Position numbers and translations under genes: made by a program. A stretch of 64,000 nucleotides of DNA from Hesseltinella vesiculosa. Lineage: Eukaryota > Mucoromycota > Mucoromycetes > Mucorales > Cunninghamellaceae. Of this stretch, positions 23,097 through 34,960 are shown one piece after another. The DNA lies in assembly GCA_002104935.1 (NCBI GenBank), contig MCGT01000013.1, forward strand, positions 124,001-188,000, in the 5' to 3' direction. Each line of letters begins with the position of its first letter. The first letter of the stretch is position 1. The notes under the pieces were generated by a model. That model did no database searches. It was not told where the DNA came from and worked only from the letters and a program-made list of their open reading frames with translations.

Positions 23097-23793
23097 CTAC
23101 AGCTTCCCCTGATCAGTGGTGTAGCAGATGTCAAGCACATGGTATGAATCCAACTGTTCTGCAAGTATTTCAGCGCTTTCATCAGAATATTCCTTATTAA
23201 AAACGATTACACAGTGTGACAATTTCGTGAGATGCATGTCGAGTTGTCGAGAAAGAGTATTGCGATAGTTGCGATAGCTGCGATAGTTGCGATAGCTGCG
23301 ATAGTTGCGATAGTTGCGATAGTTGCGATAGTTGCGATGCAGAAAAAAAAAGCGTGTTCGATTTTGGAATATGTCTTTGGTATTTGAACTGAGCAAGTGC
23401 TAGTGGTCTGGGCTGCGGTAGCGCCAGTAAGGTAACCTTCAGCGATTCGTATGATGGTCCAGATCCAGGTACCCAGGGGAAAATCCAATGCCGTCAGTGA
23501 AGGGCAGGCCCTTGTAATGGTATCCAGTGATTGCAAGTTAACTGAGGGAGCTGGATAGCAAAATGTGAGTGATTTTGTAACATGGTAAAAAGACTTGGTG
23601 TAGCTTGTATGTAGGTAGAGAGCGTTTATCAAGTACGGAGATTGCTGCGCAGAGTAATGTGCCGGTACAGCAATGTCACAATAAGGCTGGATATATCACG
23701 AGAGGTGCAACAAAACGCTAAGACGTCATCTGGTGGTAGGCGATCAGTAATCATTTGCAAGATTCCGAGAGGAAGACGTGGGAGCGGATTCAT
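23097..23793 (-). pseudogene. Broken F-box protein gene with internal 9-bp minisatellite
   Basis: Reading down from the ATG at 23793, the first 50 residues look like an F-box (LPRLPLGILQMITDRLPPDD, then CCTSRD and LLYRHITL). The frame then stops at 23631-23629 and continues in another frame (INALYLHTSYTK, then LTFCYPAPSVN), so a frameshift is present. Further down, the array at 23261-23337 is made of about nine 9-bp units (GTTGCGATA/GCTGCGATA). The end frame gives EYSDESAEILAEQLDSYHVL, the same sequence family as the inverted-repeat arms at 20.3 and 22.5 kb. Whether a cryptic intron bridges the frames cannot be excluded. Confidence 0.6.
23261..23337. repeat. 9-bp minisatellite (GCGATAGTT/GCGATAGCT)
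   Basis: About nine near-identical 9-mers. Because the unit is a multiple of three it would encode Ile-Ala-Thr or Asn/Ser-Tyr-Arg tripeptides depending on frame. It interrupts the F-box-like reading frame. Confidence 0.9.
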
Positions 23794-23987
23794 CGCGCAA
23801 GCTATTTTTTTATGAAAAAAAGGGAAAAGCTCTAATTTGAAATGCATTCAATGTAAGAGGAGCATTACCTTTCCGTTGTTTCAGGGTCATAATGTGAAAT
23901 GTATTGGGTGACAATGACTATTACGAGAGCTCCAGGATACTGTAATAAAAGAAAAAGAAGAACAGAAACCAGGAAGCTCAACTGCGC

Positions 23988-24031
<44 letters not shown>

Positions 24032-24511
24032 GCACGTATTTTTATAATGCGGGCCATTGATTAGGCCTCTAGGCCTGTTCATTAGAGAGGCCAGCCAGGC
24101 TGTCCTTGGTCATGATGAGACAATCCAGAGCCCAGCCATGGCAGGGGTTTCTGAGGCAACCGGGAACGTCGCTAGGTAGGTGAAGGCAGTGGACAGGGGC
24201 GGCAACGCTGCCTGTGCAGATCACAAGCAAAATGGCGTACTTTTCTTCGAATCGTTTGTAGGCTTGCGTTCAATATTCAAACCGCTATATTATTTTCAAG
24301 TGCGTGAGCAAGCAAAATCAAGTGCATCCCGAAATCACACTTAGTCTGTGAGTCCGTTCCCCTGGGGGAAATGGCCGATTTTTTATTTTTTGGATTGTTT
24401 TGAGTGATTGGAACAATGACTTTTGCCCTTTTTCTTTTGAAAATCGAACGGGGCGGTAGACATGAGACTTTCATTAAGCTAGACATTTTTTTTGGAGGAG
24501 AGAAAGCCAAT
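23794..24511. other. Repeat-island spacer with poly(A) tract and stray TIR end
   Basis: Contains an uninterrupted run of 39 A (23989-24027). From 24354 to 24400 it carries CCCCTGGGGGAAATGGCC followed by a T-rich block, which matches the terminal repeat of the element at 2039-2740. A minus-strand open frame at 24510-24277 overlaps this stretch, has no recognisable features and was not called. Confidence 0.5.
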
Positions 24512-25126
24512 TTACAATGTATGCTGATTGAAAGCTTGTTTGAGTGTTAAATGGCTTCTGTATCGGCGGAAAAGATTGGCGTCCTTGCCAGCTTCGAAGC
24601 ATTGCATCCAGTTCATTCTGCCGGTGAGCTTTTGTCTCCATTCAACGACAAACACCATGTCATCACTCTGATTTTCATCAATGGTTGATTCAATAGGGGT
24701 AACGTCGTCGTCGTTAATGTCGTCGTCGTCGTGCGAAAATTGCACCTGTTGTGTGTCTGACTGCTAAACGTAAAAATGGCACCTTTATTCATGGTAAAAA
24801 TAAGAATGAGTTATTTGGGACAAAATGAATTGATTTTAAACAAGCAACCTACCGAATCCGTTCGGTGCTTAACCTTGACAAAAAAAAAGAGCAGTAGAAT
24901 AACGTAAAAAAAAAGGAAGAAAAGTAAGGACAGGCGGCGATCAAAAGTAGAAAGGTGCGGTAAAAAAAAGGTGCAAGGCTCGGGATGATGAACCCATAAT
25001 TGGCAACTTGAACATTAGTAACATGTCCGTTGTTACTTCGGGTTGCTTGTTCTTTGCTTCATCGCCGGTTGGTTTAGGTGTGATTGGTCTGCCGTCACTA
25101 TCAGTTTCATTTGCGCATGTGGTCAT
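24512..25126 (-). CDS. Small hypothetical acidic protein, exon structure tentative
   Basis: Three pieces look coding. The first runs from an ATG at 25126 (MTTCANETDSDGRPITPKPT). The second is a short exon at 24873-24853 (VKHRTDS) with AAG and GTAGGT borders. The third is 24763-24512, with an acidic run (HDDDDINDDD) and a basic/aromatic tail ending at a stop at 24512. The second and third join in phase 0. I found no good GT donor for the first. I do not recognise the family. Location next to the Sec7 gene on the same strand gives no clue to function. Confidence 0.4.
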
Positions 25127-25386
25127 GATGTTAAAATGTATGTGGGAGATGCAAAGAAGACAAAAGCGAAATAAAAAGGTAAAAAGCAAACGGTTCCGCT
25201 TGCAGGACTCAGCGACTTTTTACCTTGAAGTGCTAGTGATTTATTCGCTGATGACAAAGAGGCGCTTCACAAGGCAGACCTTCCCCATCCAAAGAGCAAA
25301 AAGGTATTTCCAGGAAAATCATTATCTGATTATGAATTTTTTTATTATTATGATAAATATATGAGACAGGAAGAGGGTAAATTAAA

Positions 25387-28300
25387 TTATTGTGGAGGGT
25401 ACTGTGAGGAGGCGGTGGAGCGGGTGGAGCGGGTGGAGCGGGTGGAGCGGGAGGGAGCGATTGGGTGGATGGACATGGAAGTGGCATCTTCAGTTTGGCG
25501 ATGGATACTTTGCTCGAGGGCGTTGCAGTAGTTTTGATACTTGATGATTTCATGCAAGAGGTACTTGGACTTGGCCTCCCAGTTGGACAGGACGCGCGAA
25601 TGATCAGGGTGTTTGGAAGGGAATTTGACGAGAATTTTTTTCTTGAGGTCGCGGTGTTCATTGATATCTCGGTTGAGCGAGGCTAGGTATTTTTGCAGCG
25701 TGAGTAATTGATCGGCTTCATCCAAGTTGCTGGCGACCATGGGTGGCGTAGGTGGTGTCCAGTCGTAGATCATCATGTCTGGCGTGTCGTGCAGGTCATT
25801 GCCGTGCAGGCCAATGGGTTTTTCGCCATAGTCGTCATCGAGGTTCAAGATCACATCATTCAGGCAAGCACCCCAGCCATACTCCATGTTGCTGACACCC
25901 CCTTGCAGAGGCTCCTTGCTGAGACGAGCAGCCCAGTAGTTGCAGGTGGCGACCCATTCGTGGACTTGGGCTTGAGACGTGGCATGGAAGAGGTAGACGC
26001 CTCCATTGGCTTGTTGGATCGCGAAGACGTGTGGACGCTGACGGTTGTATCCAGGAGGAGGAAGGCTGTTAGCTAACGAGTGGCTGAGAGAGATGGAGCC
26101 GACCTGATGTGACATTGTCTATGGCAAGCCAAAAAAAATCGTGCGTTAGGAAGAAGAAAAGGCCAAATGAGCCAATAGAAATGGACTTACCGACCACCGC
26201 TGGGCATCGGCTGAGTGGCCATGGTTTGAATGCTTGCGCTCCATCCCGCTTGAGTCGGGAAGTGCCAGGTGGTTGCCTTGAACAGAGAAGAGCTTCAGCT
26301 CGCCATCGGCGACAACCATCAAACATTCGCGCCAGTCCCGGTGTTTTGCTTTTTGTGTCGCATGATCCAGCAGATGCTTGCGCACGACGACGCCTTCCTT
26401 GACGTAAGGAGGCTTGTTGACAAAGAGCCCGTTTGGCAACGAAGGGAAGACAGCGTTGGAGGTCACAGACGAGAACGAATCACGCTTGTTGATGCCATGA
26501 ACAGGGGACGATGGTGATTTGAGCGAGTGCTATTTACGACGGCGCACCAAGGAAAAAAATCGTAAGCGAAATATGCCCTCATTACCCAGTAACGTCCTCC
26601 GATTTATGCAGATTTAGTGCGTGCTTACAGCGATGTCTTCTTGGTAGTTGGGTTCCAGAACAGAGCGGCGAATGATGTTGCCCATGTTACGCTTCATCTC
26701 CAGTACGCGACGGCCGCCCATGATGCTGTTTCGTTTTTCATTTACCACTGGCTCGGCATCTTCAGCCATTGGTTGTAAGATCTGGCGCTGTTTGACGGAT
26801 GTGTACATTTCCTAGACGGAGAAAAAAAAGAACAAGGGTCAGACTCTGTCTGCTGTTGGGCATACGATCGAGGTTCTCATACTTTTAGGTAGTTTTCCAT
26901 GCTGACTTGCCATGCGCGAGTGATGGTGACAGTGGACAAGTCTTCAATAGTGGACACAGTGTTGCGGACAAAGGCTGACTTTGTCATACGGGCATAATTG
27001 CCTTGAGCAACATGGAGATCGGTGTTCAGCAATAAAAGCGAATAGACCACAGCATAGACCACATCTAGATTAGCATGAAGGCAATAGATAAAGAAGAAAA
27101 AATAAGTCACATGTCACTTTAAAAAAAGATGGGTGACACTCACCGATGCTACCAAGGATACAGTTGGGGTTGTGATGCCAATACCGCTTTGCAAAGGCTT
27201 CCAGAAGACGTTCGATTTGCTGTGCTTCGGCCTTGAAATACAGCTGCCCGCAAAGTTTTCGAAAGGCTTCATCCAGTCTCAGGTCAGCAAAGTCAAAGTA
27301 ATCGATATAGTATTTGAGAACCAGATTGTTCAATGGTTTGCTAAAATGAAAATAAGAAAACAGAAAAAATAAGGAAATCATCACGGTTCAATGTTGCACA
27401 AATTTCATGCCAGTTATTTTTTTTTTTTTGGCTGGCCAGGGATTTACCTTGTTCCCAACCATTCGGCAGTACGCTCCTTGGTGGTAAAGGTGGCGGTTTC
27501 GTCCCATAGTTGCTGAGCCATGGATTTAGCCTGTCGGAGATGCTCGGCGCGCTGGGGATCGTCATCGTTGTTGTCATTGTCATCCTGCATCACTTCATCA
27601 AAGCCGTGTAACGTCAGGTTCGGCTTTTCGTTCCAAAATTGGGAGGATACAAAAGAAGCAAGGTCGTCTTTCTTGGGCGGATGACTGTTGGATTTGGAAA
27701 GGGTTGCCAAGGTCTGGGATGGGCTGGTGTCGAGATATCTTTTTTTGGGGGACGATTCGGTTTGGCTGTTGCTGCTGCTGCCGCTGCTGAGGCTGCTGAG
27801 AGGCGTGGCGTCTTGAGGGGAGGAGACAGACTCGGGTGAGGGTGGGAAGGAGGGTCGACGATAGCCACTGGCGTGGGCATTGGCAATGCTTTGTAGAAGA
27901 CCACCAGCGCTTCCAAAATGGCCACCTGACAATCGCTTGGATAATCTTGCATCCATGCGATCGCGCTCCGAGACATCTTCTTGGGCATCGACAAACACGT
28001 CATCGTCATCCTCGTCGTCAAAGTCAGCACTGGCATTACCGCTGAGCTGCGAGGAGGAAGTGCTGGTAGAGACGACGCGGGCTTGGCTCCGTCGCTGCAC
28101 GTTGTTGGACACAATCCAGGTCAAGTCATCGACTTTGGCATCGTCAAGGGATTCTTGGGAGGTGGCGGAGGAATCGCCGCCAAAGGTGGAGTAGATGGAA
28201 TACGAAGCCGACGATTTGCGGGTGGAGACGGACCAGCGAGGATGATGGGGTGAAACGGCAGCGGTGGACATGCCATTCAAATCCATGACCATTGGTTTGG

Positions 28301-29263
28301 GGCTGGGCTGTCTTAATGGCGGTGAATAGGAACGAGGAGCAGGGGCTGATGGAGGGACGGTAGCTGGCACGGGTGCTGAAGGGGGAGCAGGTGGGGCCGT
28401 GTTGGGGGTGGCGGCACGTTTGAGGCAGGATGGATAGGAGGGGTGGTGTGAGGATGAGAGCGGTGCTGGCTGGTTAGCAGGCTGTTTGTGGTGGCTCGTC
28501 GGGTCAATGGAGACGCTGAGGACAAGCTGGTGTTATTGGAGCGGGGTTGAGTGGTGGTTGTTGCGGGTGGAAGAGGAGTAGGCGGGAGAGGATGGTAATG
28601 TAAAGATCTGCTCTTGTATTCCTGAGGCAGAGCAGCAAGCAAGGCTTCAGGTGATTTTGAAGGAGGAGAAGGTGCTGGAGGAGGTGGAGCCAAGGGTATA
28701 TGATTATAAGATCGTGAAGATTTGACGGCAAGCACACCGCTGACAGCACGGACCTGAGGTGAACCGTCATCGTCGTCATCAAATGTCTACAGGAAAGGAA
28801 GGGGAGATGATGTCAGTCAACGTTTAAAATGTAAGCCCTGGGCGGCTCCCTTTTTTTTCTCCACAATCTCCTTTTTGACCTAATAATACCTTTCCTAATT
28901 TCTTGAGAAATTTGCCCAGTCCTTTCTTTTGCGACCCTGATTTCTAATTTCGTACAAAAAAAGATGAATGGTTGGCTGGGTAGAATGAATGAATAGATTG
29001 AACTGTAGTACCTTTTTAGCATCTTCTGCAGTCAGAGCATCCGATTTGAACGAGGATTCAAAAGGCAAGGAGTTGGAAGTATGCAGGTTGGTAGGGATGG
29101 TGGGATTGGGAGCGGCGGTGGAACGGGAAGGAGCTTTGGAAGGCAATGTGCGCGACAGGTACTGTTGTTTCGGTGCAGACTTCTTTAGCGAAGCGTGATG
29201 AGCAAATGCAGAGTGGGGGAGGCCATCGTTTGGTGGAGGGACAATTCTGGAGTTGGGAACCAT
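25387..29263 (-). CDS. Sec7-PH domain guanine-nucleotide exchange factor for Arf
   Basis: Activates Arf-type GTPases at membranes. Exons (descending): 29263-29012, 28786-27448, 27340-27144, 27064-26883, 26811-26629, 26529-26191 and 26118-25387. A long disordered Ser/Pro N-terminus is followed by a Sec7 domain. It has EAQQIERLLEAFAKRYW, in which Glu matches the catalytic glutamate context GEAQ, then LLLLNTDLHVAQ and MTKSAFVRNT. A PH domain begins KEGVVVRKHLLDHATQK and ends QAQVHEWVATCNYWAARL, then a coiled-coil C-terminus and an STR tripeptide repeat. This order fits fungal EFA6/PSD-like GEFs. In the second exon the proline-rich frame shifts by one base somewhere in 28370-28560 without a good intron, so that part of the model is uncertain. 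Confidence 0.85.
25391..25452. repeat. 9-bp tandem repeat (GCGGGTGGA) inside the Sec7-PH gene
   Basis: Four to five copies of GGAGCGGGT encode a Ser-Thr-Arg tripeptide series at the extreme C-terminus of the protein. It stays in frame, so copy-number changes would only lengthen the tail. Confidence 0.7.
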
Positions 29264-29562
29264 TGTCTAATATGTATTTGGCAGGCTGGTGCACAGAAAA
29301 GATCGGCGGAGCGGCAATGCACCTTTCTAATGATCTACTGAAAGGAAGTAGACGAGAGGGGAAAAGGAAGGGAAGGGAAGCTTTTTCTTTGTGATAAAAA
29401 AAAAGGGAACGAAAAGGTTATTTTATTTTGGTAAGGGGTCAATGAAGCAAAAATGGATGGAAATAAAAGCCCCGCACAGCGAGTTTTGTCACACATTCGA
29501 AAAAGGCTGTGTCAGCACGAGGCGTCTTTCCACGAAATTGACAACAAATTGGGATTTTCTGT
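29264..29562 (-). promoter_or_regulatory. Spacer between NPL4 3' end and Sec7 gene start
   Basis: About 300 bp holding the 3' region of NPL4 and the leader of the Sec7-PH gene, both on the minus strand. No other coding features were seen. Confidence 0.4.
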
Positions 29563-31863
29563 TTATTCCTTCAGAGGTAGGCCGCACATTTCGCAATTTT
29601 CATATGTGCTTGGATTGGCATAGGTGCAATGTCGACAAGAAACAGGTGGCGCTGGCGTCATGGTGGAGCTTGAGGTTTGCCCAGAACTTGGTAATTGAGC
29701 ATCTGCACGAAAATAAAGAGTCATCAATACACGTGCTTTTTTGCATCGAGGATTTTTTTTTTAATTTTAAAAATTACCTGCTTCCTTCAGTAACACCAAT
29801 AAAGTTTGCCATCCTTGCGCTTGATTCAATGCTTGCATTGAAAATGGAATCTTGCCAATCACCATGTTGCACAGGGTTTGAAATTCTTCAAAGGAGAGCA
29901 CGTCCATCGAGCAAATGGCACACAGGGTATGGAAGTCCGACAGAGTCTTTTGCAATGGCTCCGGCTGGTCCACCACTTTGAGGACGCGTTTGGCAATGCT
30001 GCCCATGCTGGGGTGAGGTTCTTGAACATTAGCAAATAAAGGTGAAGGCTGCTGAGGGAAACCATTGGTGACCTACAGGGAGGGAAAAGAAAAAAAAAAG
30101 TTAAGCGGTCTTGATTGACTCTCATCAGGCTGCTTCTCTGTACATTGACCAATAAGTAATCCACAGGAAAGGCAGGCTTGGCAGGCTCTTGCACAATGAC
30201 GTTGTATTCGTTTTTGAATTTGTAATAGACGTCAGGTACATAGCGCTTGTGGGTGACGCTTTCCTTGACGCGCATGATGGAGGGCTTGCGGCTAGGTTCA
30301 ACAATATCGGCTTCTTGCATGGCTGTCATGGTTTCTGACACTTGATAGGCTGTGACACCAACATTGCCTTCCAGGTCGCCCGAGATCACGCACGTGACAA
30401 ACTTGGAGCCGTAGGTGCCGCTGGGTGAATGTCGGGTGCGGTTGGGATGGTTCCGCTGCAGGCCAGCAGCTAAGCTGCATTCCAAAGAGGTCAAAAAGTA
30501 GGAATCCGCATGGCGTTTGGGTAGCACTTTGCCTTGGCCCTGGCCATCGTCCGTCAGGTCAGTGAACACCACACCTACTCTCGTCAGTCCACAAGCGTTG
30601 GCCACACGATCCACCATGGCATCTTCCTGCCATGGCAAGTTCATCTGCACGCCGTCTTCATGACCCTGTTGAGGGGGTTCATAAATAGCTTCGACCGTGG
30701 CTTTGATGCCCAGTGGCACTTCCAAATACGGCTCGTAGCGACCATACAAGTAAGCAATGCGCTGGTGACCTGTCTCGCGCCAGTACCCGATCACCTGCTC
30801 GATCATCTGCGCCGATGCAAACTCAACATGGTCCACCATCCGATACGTCTATGAGATAGGCATCACATGCGGGTTAATGAGGCAAAATTTAGGAGCAGCG
30901 GAAGAAGCAGAAACCTTACCTGGCGCTGCAATGTGATGGTGCCAGGCTGGCATTTGGTACAGATGGCTTCGGGCCAAGGGCTATGGCCGCCGCTGCAAGG
31001 GACCTTGACTTTGAAATTGGGCACCTCCAGAGGAGGAAGCTGGGTGGAAATCGAAGACGAAGGCGCCTTGTTTTGTTGGGAAGCCGAGATCGAGCGAATA
31101 TAAGCATGGAATGACATGTGTTTGATCTTGTTCATTTCTAGGTAGTTCTTGTCAAATGGCTAAGAAAAAAGAAATAACGACAGACGCGTCTGAGCAGATC
31201 AGCAGAGAAAGGGCGACTTACTTCCAGAGGTGAGCAGTAATCACACATGGCATTGTCCCCGTGACGACAGCTAAAGCATATGAAAATATGAATAATGGGG
31301 AATGGATTCTAACTTGGCTTTTTTTTTGCTTACAATTTGGCGTCTTTGGATCGCTTGATCAGGCCACGCTGGCTGTCTAAATAGTCATCGACGGGGTCTT
31401 GGTCGATTTTTTTCTCGGGTTCAGAAGGCTTTGGGTCTTGATAGGAAACATAAAGCATATCGCCATGTCTATTACAAAATAAGTCTGCTGCTGGAAGGGT
31501 GTGAATGGGCTGTGTTACTTTAGGTTTGCTTCGGCAAGCGTCTGTTGGGCTGCGTCGAGGATGGGTCGAGCTGTGCTTGGATTAGGCTGATCAGAGACAG
31601 CAATCGTAGACATGTCACTGATTTTCAATAGCTCTGCAATCTGAGATGACTGTGAGTACGCTATTACCATTCATTCTAATGAGATTACCTTGTTGGCTAA
31701 AGTGGCAAAGGTGTCTGTCGGTTCCAGCTGCAAACGAGCCATACCATCTTTTGAACGCACCCGTAATAACTGGGAAAGATCCATATATGAAAAACAATAG
31801 TTAGCTTGTTAGACAAGCATTCTTGGGCGACATTTTGGTATCCTAAGTGATTGCACTTACCAT
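29563..31863 (-). CDS. NPL4: NPL4, cofactor of the Cdc48/p97 segregase
   Basis: Ubiquitin-binding partner of Ufd1 that delivers substrates to Cdc48 for ER-associated and nuclear protein turnover. Exons (descending): 31863-31861, 31769-31689, 31640-31519, 31468-31334, 31270-31222, 31159-30920, 30848-30144, 30072-29778 and 29702-29563 (589 aa, all phases fit). The ubiquitin-like start MLLRVRSKDG is followed by a zinc-finger segment (CRHGDNAMCDYC...PF), the conserved KHMSFHAYIR and ICTKCQPGTITLQRQ, then the MPN-like core (AYLYGRYEPY, AIYEPPQQ). The C-terminal NZF finger CRHCTYANPS...CEMC is present, as in animal NPL4 and unlike budding yeast. The first coding exon is the ATG alone, directly followed by GTAAGT. 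Confidence 0.93.
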
Positions 31864-31983
31864 TGTACCAAAGAAGCTGGAAAAATGTCAAAAGAAAGAA
31901 AGTAAAAAAGAGCGGGCTACGTGTCCTTTGCCGGAGCGAAAAAAAATAAAACCGTTGCCGCTTCTTTTTTTCGTTTTCTTGGC
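31864..31983. promoter_or_regulatory. Bidirectional promoter between NPL4 and an F-box/LRR gene
   Basis: Only 120 bp separate the two divergent start codons. The gap holds A/T runs but no obvious TATA box, so the two genes probably share control elements. Confidence 0.5.
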
Positions 31984-32742
31984 ATGGATCTTGCAATAGA
32001 GATACAGCATGTTATTATCAGCTTCATAGAACAAGATCAGCCCACTCTACTACAGCTGTGTCTCGTGTCCCGGTCATGGTACCATGCTACGACGATCTTT
32101 CTCTACAAGGCCCCCAGCTTCCACCTGTACAGCCAGCTCATACGATTTGCTCAATCACCCCACCTGCACCTTGTCAAGACGCTCAACATGCAAATGATAC
32201 CCCACCGCTGGCGCCTCAATATGGGCACTGCTCTGCTTCCGATTCTAGAACAAACAAACCATGTCCATCGATTGGATTTTGGCCTTTGTCATCAGCTGTA
32301 AGCGAACAAGATGCCCGATCTGAATGGACCTGTCGCTCACTTTTTTTTTTTACCCTTTAGTCAAATGCCACAACTCCAGGCCACAACGTCCGCCTACCCT
32401 ATCCAGTCACTCTCCTTGCATGGCCTTGGCAACCAAGTGAATGACCAGGTGGTGGAAAAATGGGTCACTGACCACCCAGATTTGCTTGAATTGGACCTGT
32501 CATCCTGCCAAATCACCGACGCTTCGATTTATACCATCGGCAACCACTGCTCCAAACTGGTCGACCTGGACCTTTCAGGTTGTGAGCACATCTCAGAAGA
32601 CGGTATCCGCCATTTGACTCGCCACTGCCAGCATATCCGCCATGTTAATCTCCAGGATTGCTTCAACGTTGTGCTGGACGACGACGAAGTCCCAGACCGC
32701 AGTGACGACGAATTTTGGCAAACCGACGAAGAAGCCGACTGA
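31984..32742 (+). CDS. F-box / leucine-rich-repeat protein (short)
   Basis: Exons 31984-32297 and 32361-32742 (231 aa). The N-terminus (IEIQHVIISFIEQDQPTLLQ, then LVSRSWYHATTIFLYKAP) has the shape of an F-box. The second exon has AMN1/FBXL-type leucine-rich repeats: LLELDLSSCQITDASI, LVDLDLSGCEHISEDGIRHL and IRHVNLQDC. The tail is acidic. Such proteins are usually SCF ubiquitin-ligase adaptors, which bind Skp1 through the F-box and the target through the repeats. At 231 aa it is shorter than most FBXL proteins. Its target is unknown. Confidence 0.75.
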
Positions 32743-33909
32743 TCTTCCCTCATCCTTATTCATGCCTGATTAGCATTCTCATTAGCGTTTAATAAAGGTT
32801 TTTCTTCTGGACCCGAAGAAGCTCTTTAGCGATGTCGTAGTCGATGATTAAAAGCTCAGAAATCTCACCTCCACCCTTTGGCTCCAGGCTTTGCAGTCAG
32901 TGGTGATTTACTGCACGCCCATTCAAAAGTGAGCTCTCAGCACAAAAGAGGAGAGGCGACGTCTTTATCAGCGGCTTCTAATGCAGCAACACTATGCCTG
33001 ACAGGCTGGTACTTTCATCCTTGGTCTTGATTCATTCTTTGATGTGTGTGTGAACTGTTTAGCGTAGGCTGGTCGAGGTTAATGCTGTGTAGGCGTCACA
33101 AATGATGTTGACCAGATCACCAAACGAGCCCTTCAAGCTTCTTTTTTTTTAGAACTTCCACATCTCATTTGAACCCATGGATCTGAAATGTCACATGTGT
33201 ACGATACTTTTCTAAAAGCAATGATATTGACAAAAGCCAAGCTGGTCCATAAACGTCCTCTGGCCAACGAGCTGTGTGGTTTGACCCCTCGACAAAATTT
33301 AAATGCCGACGATGCACCTGGCTGCTGCTTTACTTTAAGCTTTGCATGGTGAGGAGATGGTGATGATAGGCAGCCTAATTAGCACGAGAGCTTTTTGTAC
33401 AGTAAGAAAAGAGTCAAATCCAACCGTATAATGGTGTCATCAGGGAACAACTGTGTGCCAAATTTGGCGTCCAACGGCGGAGGTCTGAAAACACTGTCAT
33501 CTTAACCTGATCAGCAAGGGGACCCCCTTTTCCAAAAAAAAAAAAAGTAAAATGCTATAAATCATGTTGAGGTGGATGGAACGGCGTGAAATTTTGTAGG
33601 TGAGCAAGTTCATAGAAAATGTGTCGATGATAAATGAATCAAGTCAACCCGTGATGGCTTCCCAGCCAACTTGTTACCAACTTTGTTTTATCGCATTCAT
33701 TTCCCCAGCTAAAAAAAAAAACGCAATAGCGAAAAAAAGTAAAACCCCACCTCATGTTGAAACCCACCAATAAGAAAGGTTGATACTCAGCCAATAAGGT
33801 GACGTGGAATTGCCCACCCTTCTGAGCCAAAAAAAAAAAAAAAAAAAGCCCTGACCGCGCCTTCATTTTTTTTCTTTTTTTGTTGTTTTGTACAATTGGC
33901 TTTCTCGAA
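32743..33909. other. Long intergenic region, no gene recognised
   Basis: About 1.2 kb. AATAAAGG follows the F-box/LRR stop at about 32790. I found no tRNA-like structure and no frame with family features. The last 250 bp before HAP5 contain A-rich runs (33709-33721, 33829-33846). A ncRNA cannot be excluded. Confidence 0.4.
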
Positions 33910-34960
33910 ATGGCTACCAACAACGATCCTCATTACCATCAGCAAGCCGGCAACCCAGTGATGGCTGCTGCTGCTACTGCTGTGTCTAGCGGCCCCACCG
34001 CTCCTGGTGGCCATCCTGTGTTCGATCTCAACAAATTCTGGCAAGAACAAATGGCATCCGTGGATGCCTCTGAACCTGATTTTAAGAATCATCCTTTGCC
34101 GTTGGCTCGCATTAAAAAGGTCATGAAGACTGATCAAGATGTCAAGGTAAGCATGATAGTCACCATGGCCACACATTTGGTCTGACTCTTTTTTGTTTAT
34201 TATGCTGTTTAGATGATCAGTGCAGAGGTAAACAATTCGAATTCATAGCCCTGTAACCTTGACAGAATTCTCATTCTTTATCACCATTACTAATCTAGGC
34301 TCCTATTCTGTTTGCCAAAGGTTGTGAAATCTTTATCACGGAGTTGACAAAACGCGCTTGGTAAACCCAACAACAAAAAAAAAAAAATCCGCAACGCTGA
34401 ACAACCAATAATTTGTCGTAGGGTCCACGCCGAAGAAAACAAGCGACGAACCCTGCAACGATCTGATATCGCCACTGCCATTTCAAAGACGGATATGTGC
34501 GATTTCTTAATCGATATTGTGCCACGTGAAGAAGCTACAAAGGTAAAATCTTTAGGAAACGATGTGGATCGATGCTGACTTGAACCTCTAAGGCTGCTCC
34601 TACGGCTGTTTATGACCAACAACAAAACTATGCTAGCTATTATCAACAGCAAGCTGGCGGTTTGCCTGCATACACGCATGGTCAAGTACCCCAACAACAA
34701 ATGGAAACCCCCTACTACCCTCAATTGTCAAGTGTAAGTACCACATGAAGCTGTCAAAAGAGAGGTACTGATTGTTTCTCCTGTGTCTTGTCCTATGTTA
34801 GCTGACACCCGAGCAAGTCCAACAATATCAGTTGCAGCTGCAACAATTTGCTCAAGCCCAACAGGCCCAACAAGCCCAACCTCAACAAGCCCAACAAGCT
34901 CAAGCCCAACAGCACAGCTTTGCTCCTGCCCAAGACCAATCCGCACCCAAAGACAAATAA
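33910..34960 (+). CDS. HAP5: HAP5 / NF-YC, histone-fold subunit of the CCAAT-binding factor
   Basis: Pairs with HAP3 (NF-YB) and, with HAP2, binds CCAAT boxes in the nucleus. Exons: 33910-34146, 34213-34227, 34299-34360, 34422-34542, 34593-34733 and 34802-34960 (244 aa). FWQEQM, then [20 protein letters not shown] and [20 protein letters not shown], then [13 protein letters not shown], are the conserved histone-fold elements of NF-YC. The second exon is only 15 nt (MISAE), and without it the alpha-2 start of the fold is lost. The C-terminus is a Gln/Ala-rich activation-type region (repeats of QAQ). The start codon lies just before MATNND. Confidence 0.95.

Noticed and set aside
23261..23337. 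CRISPR-like array
   Set aside because: A 9-bp unit without spacers is a minisatellite. No cas genes would be expected in a fungus.
23989..24027. 39-nt poly(A) as the tail of a retroposed gene
   Set aside because: The sequence before it shows no gene-derived 3' end, and no target duplication was seen. Homopolymers are common in this genome.
27614..28114. 166-codon alternative frame in the Sec7-PH exon
   Set aside because: Same strand but out of phase with the Sec7 domain. The acidic DDEDDDD frame continues into the conserved domain and is preferred.
29391..29981. 196-codon plus-strand ORF over the 3' end of NPL4
   Set aside because: Antisense to the NZF finger and last helical exon of NPL4, which are conserved. 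Begins without an ATG.
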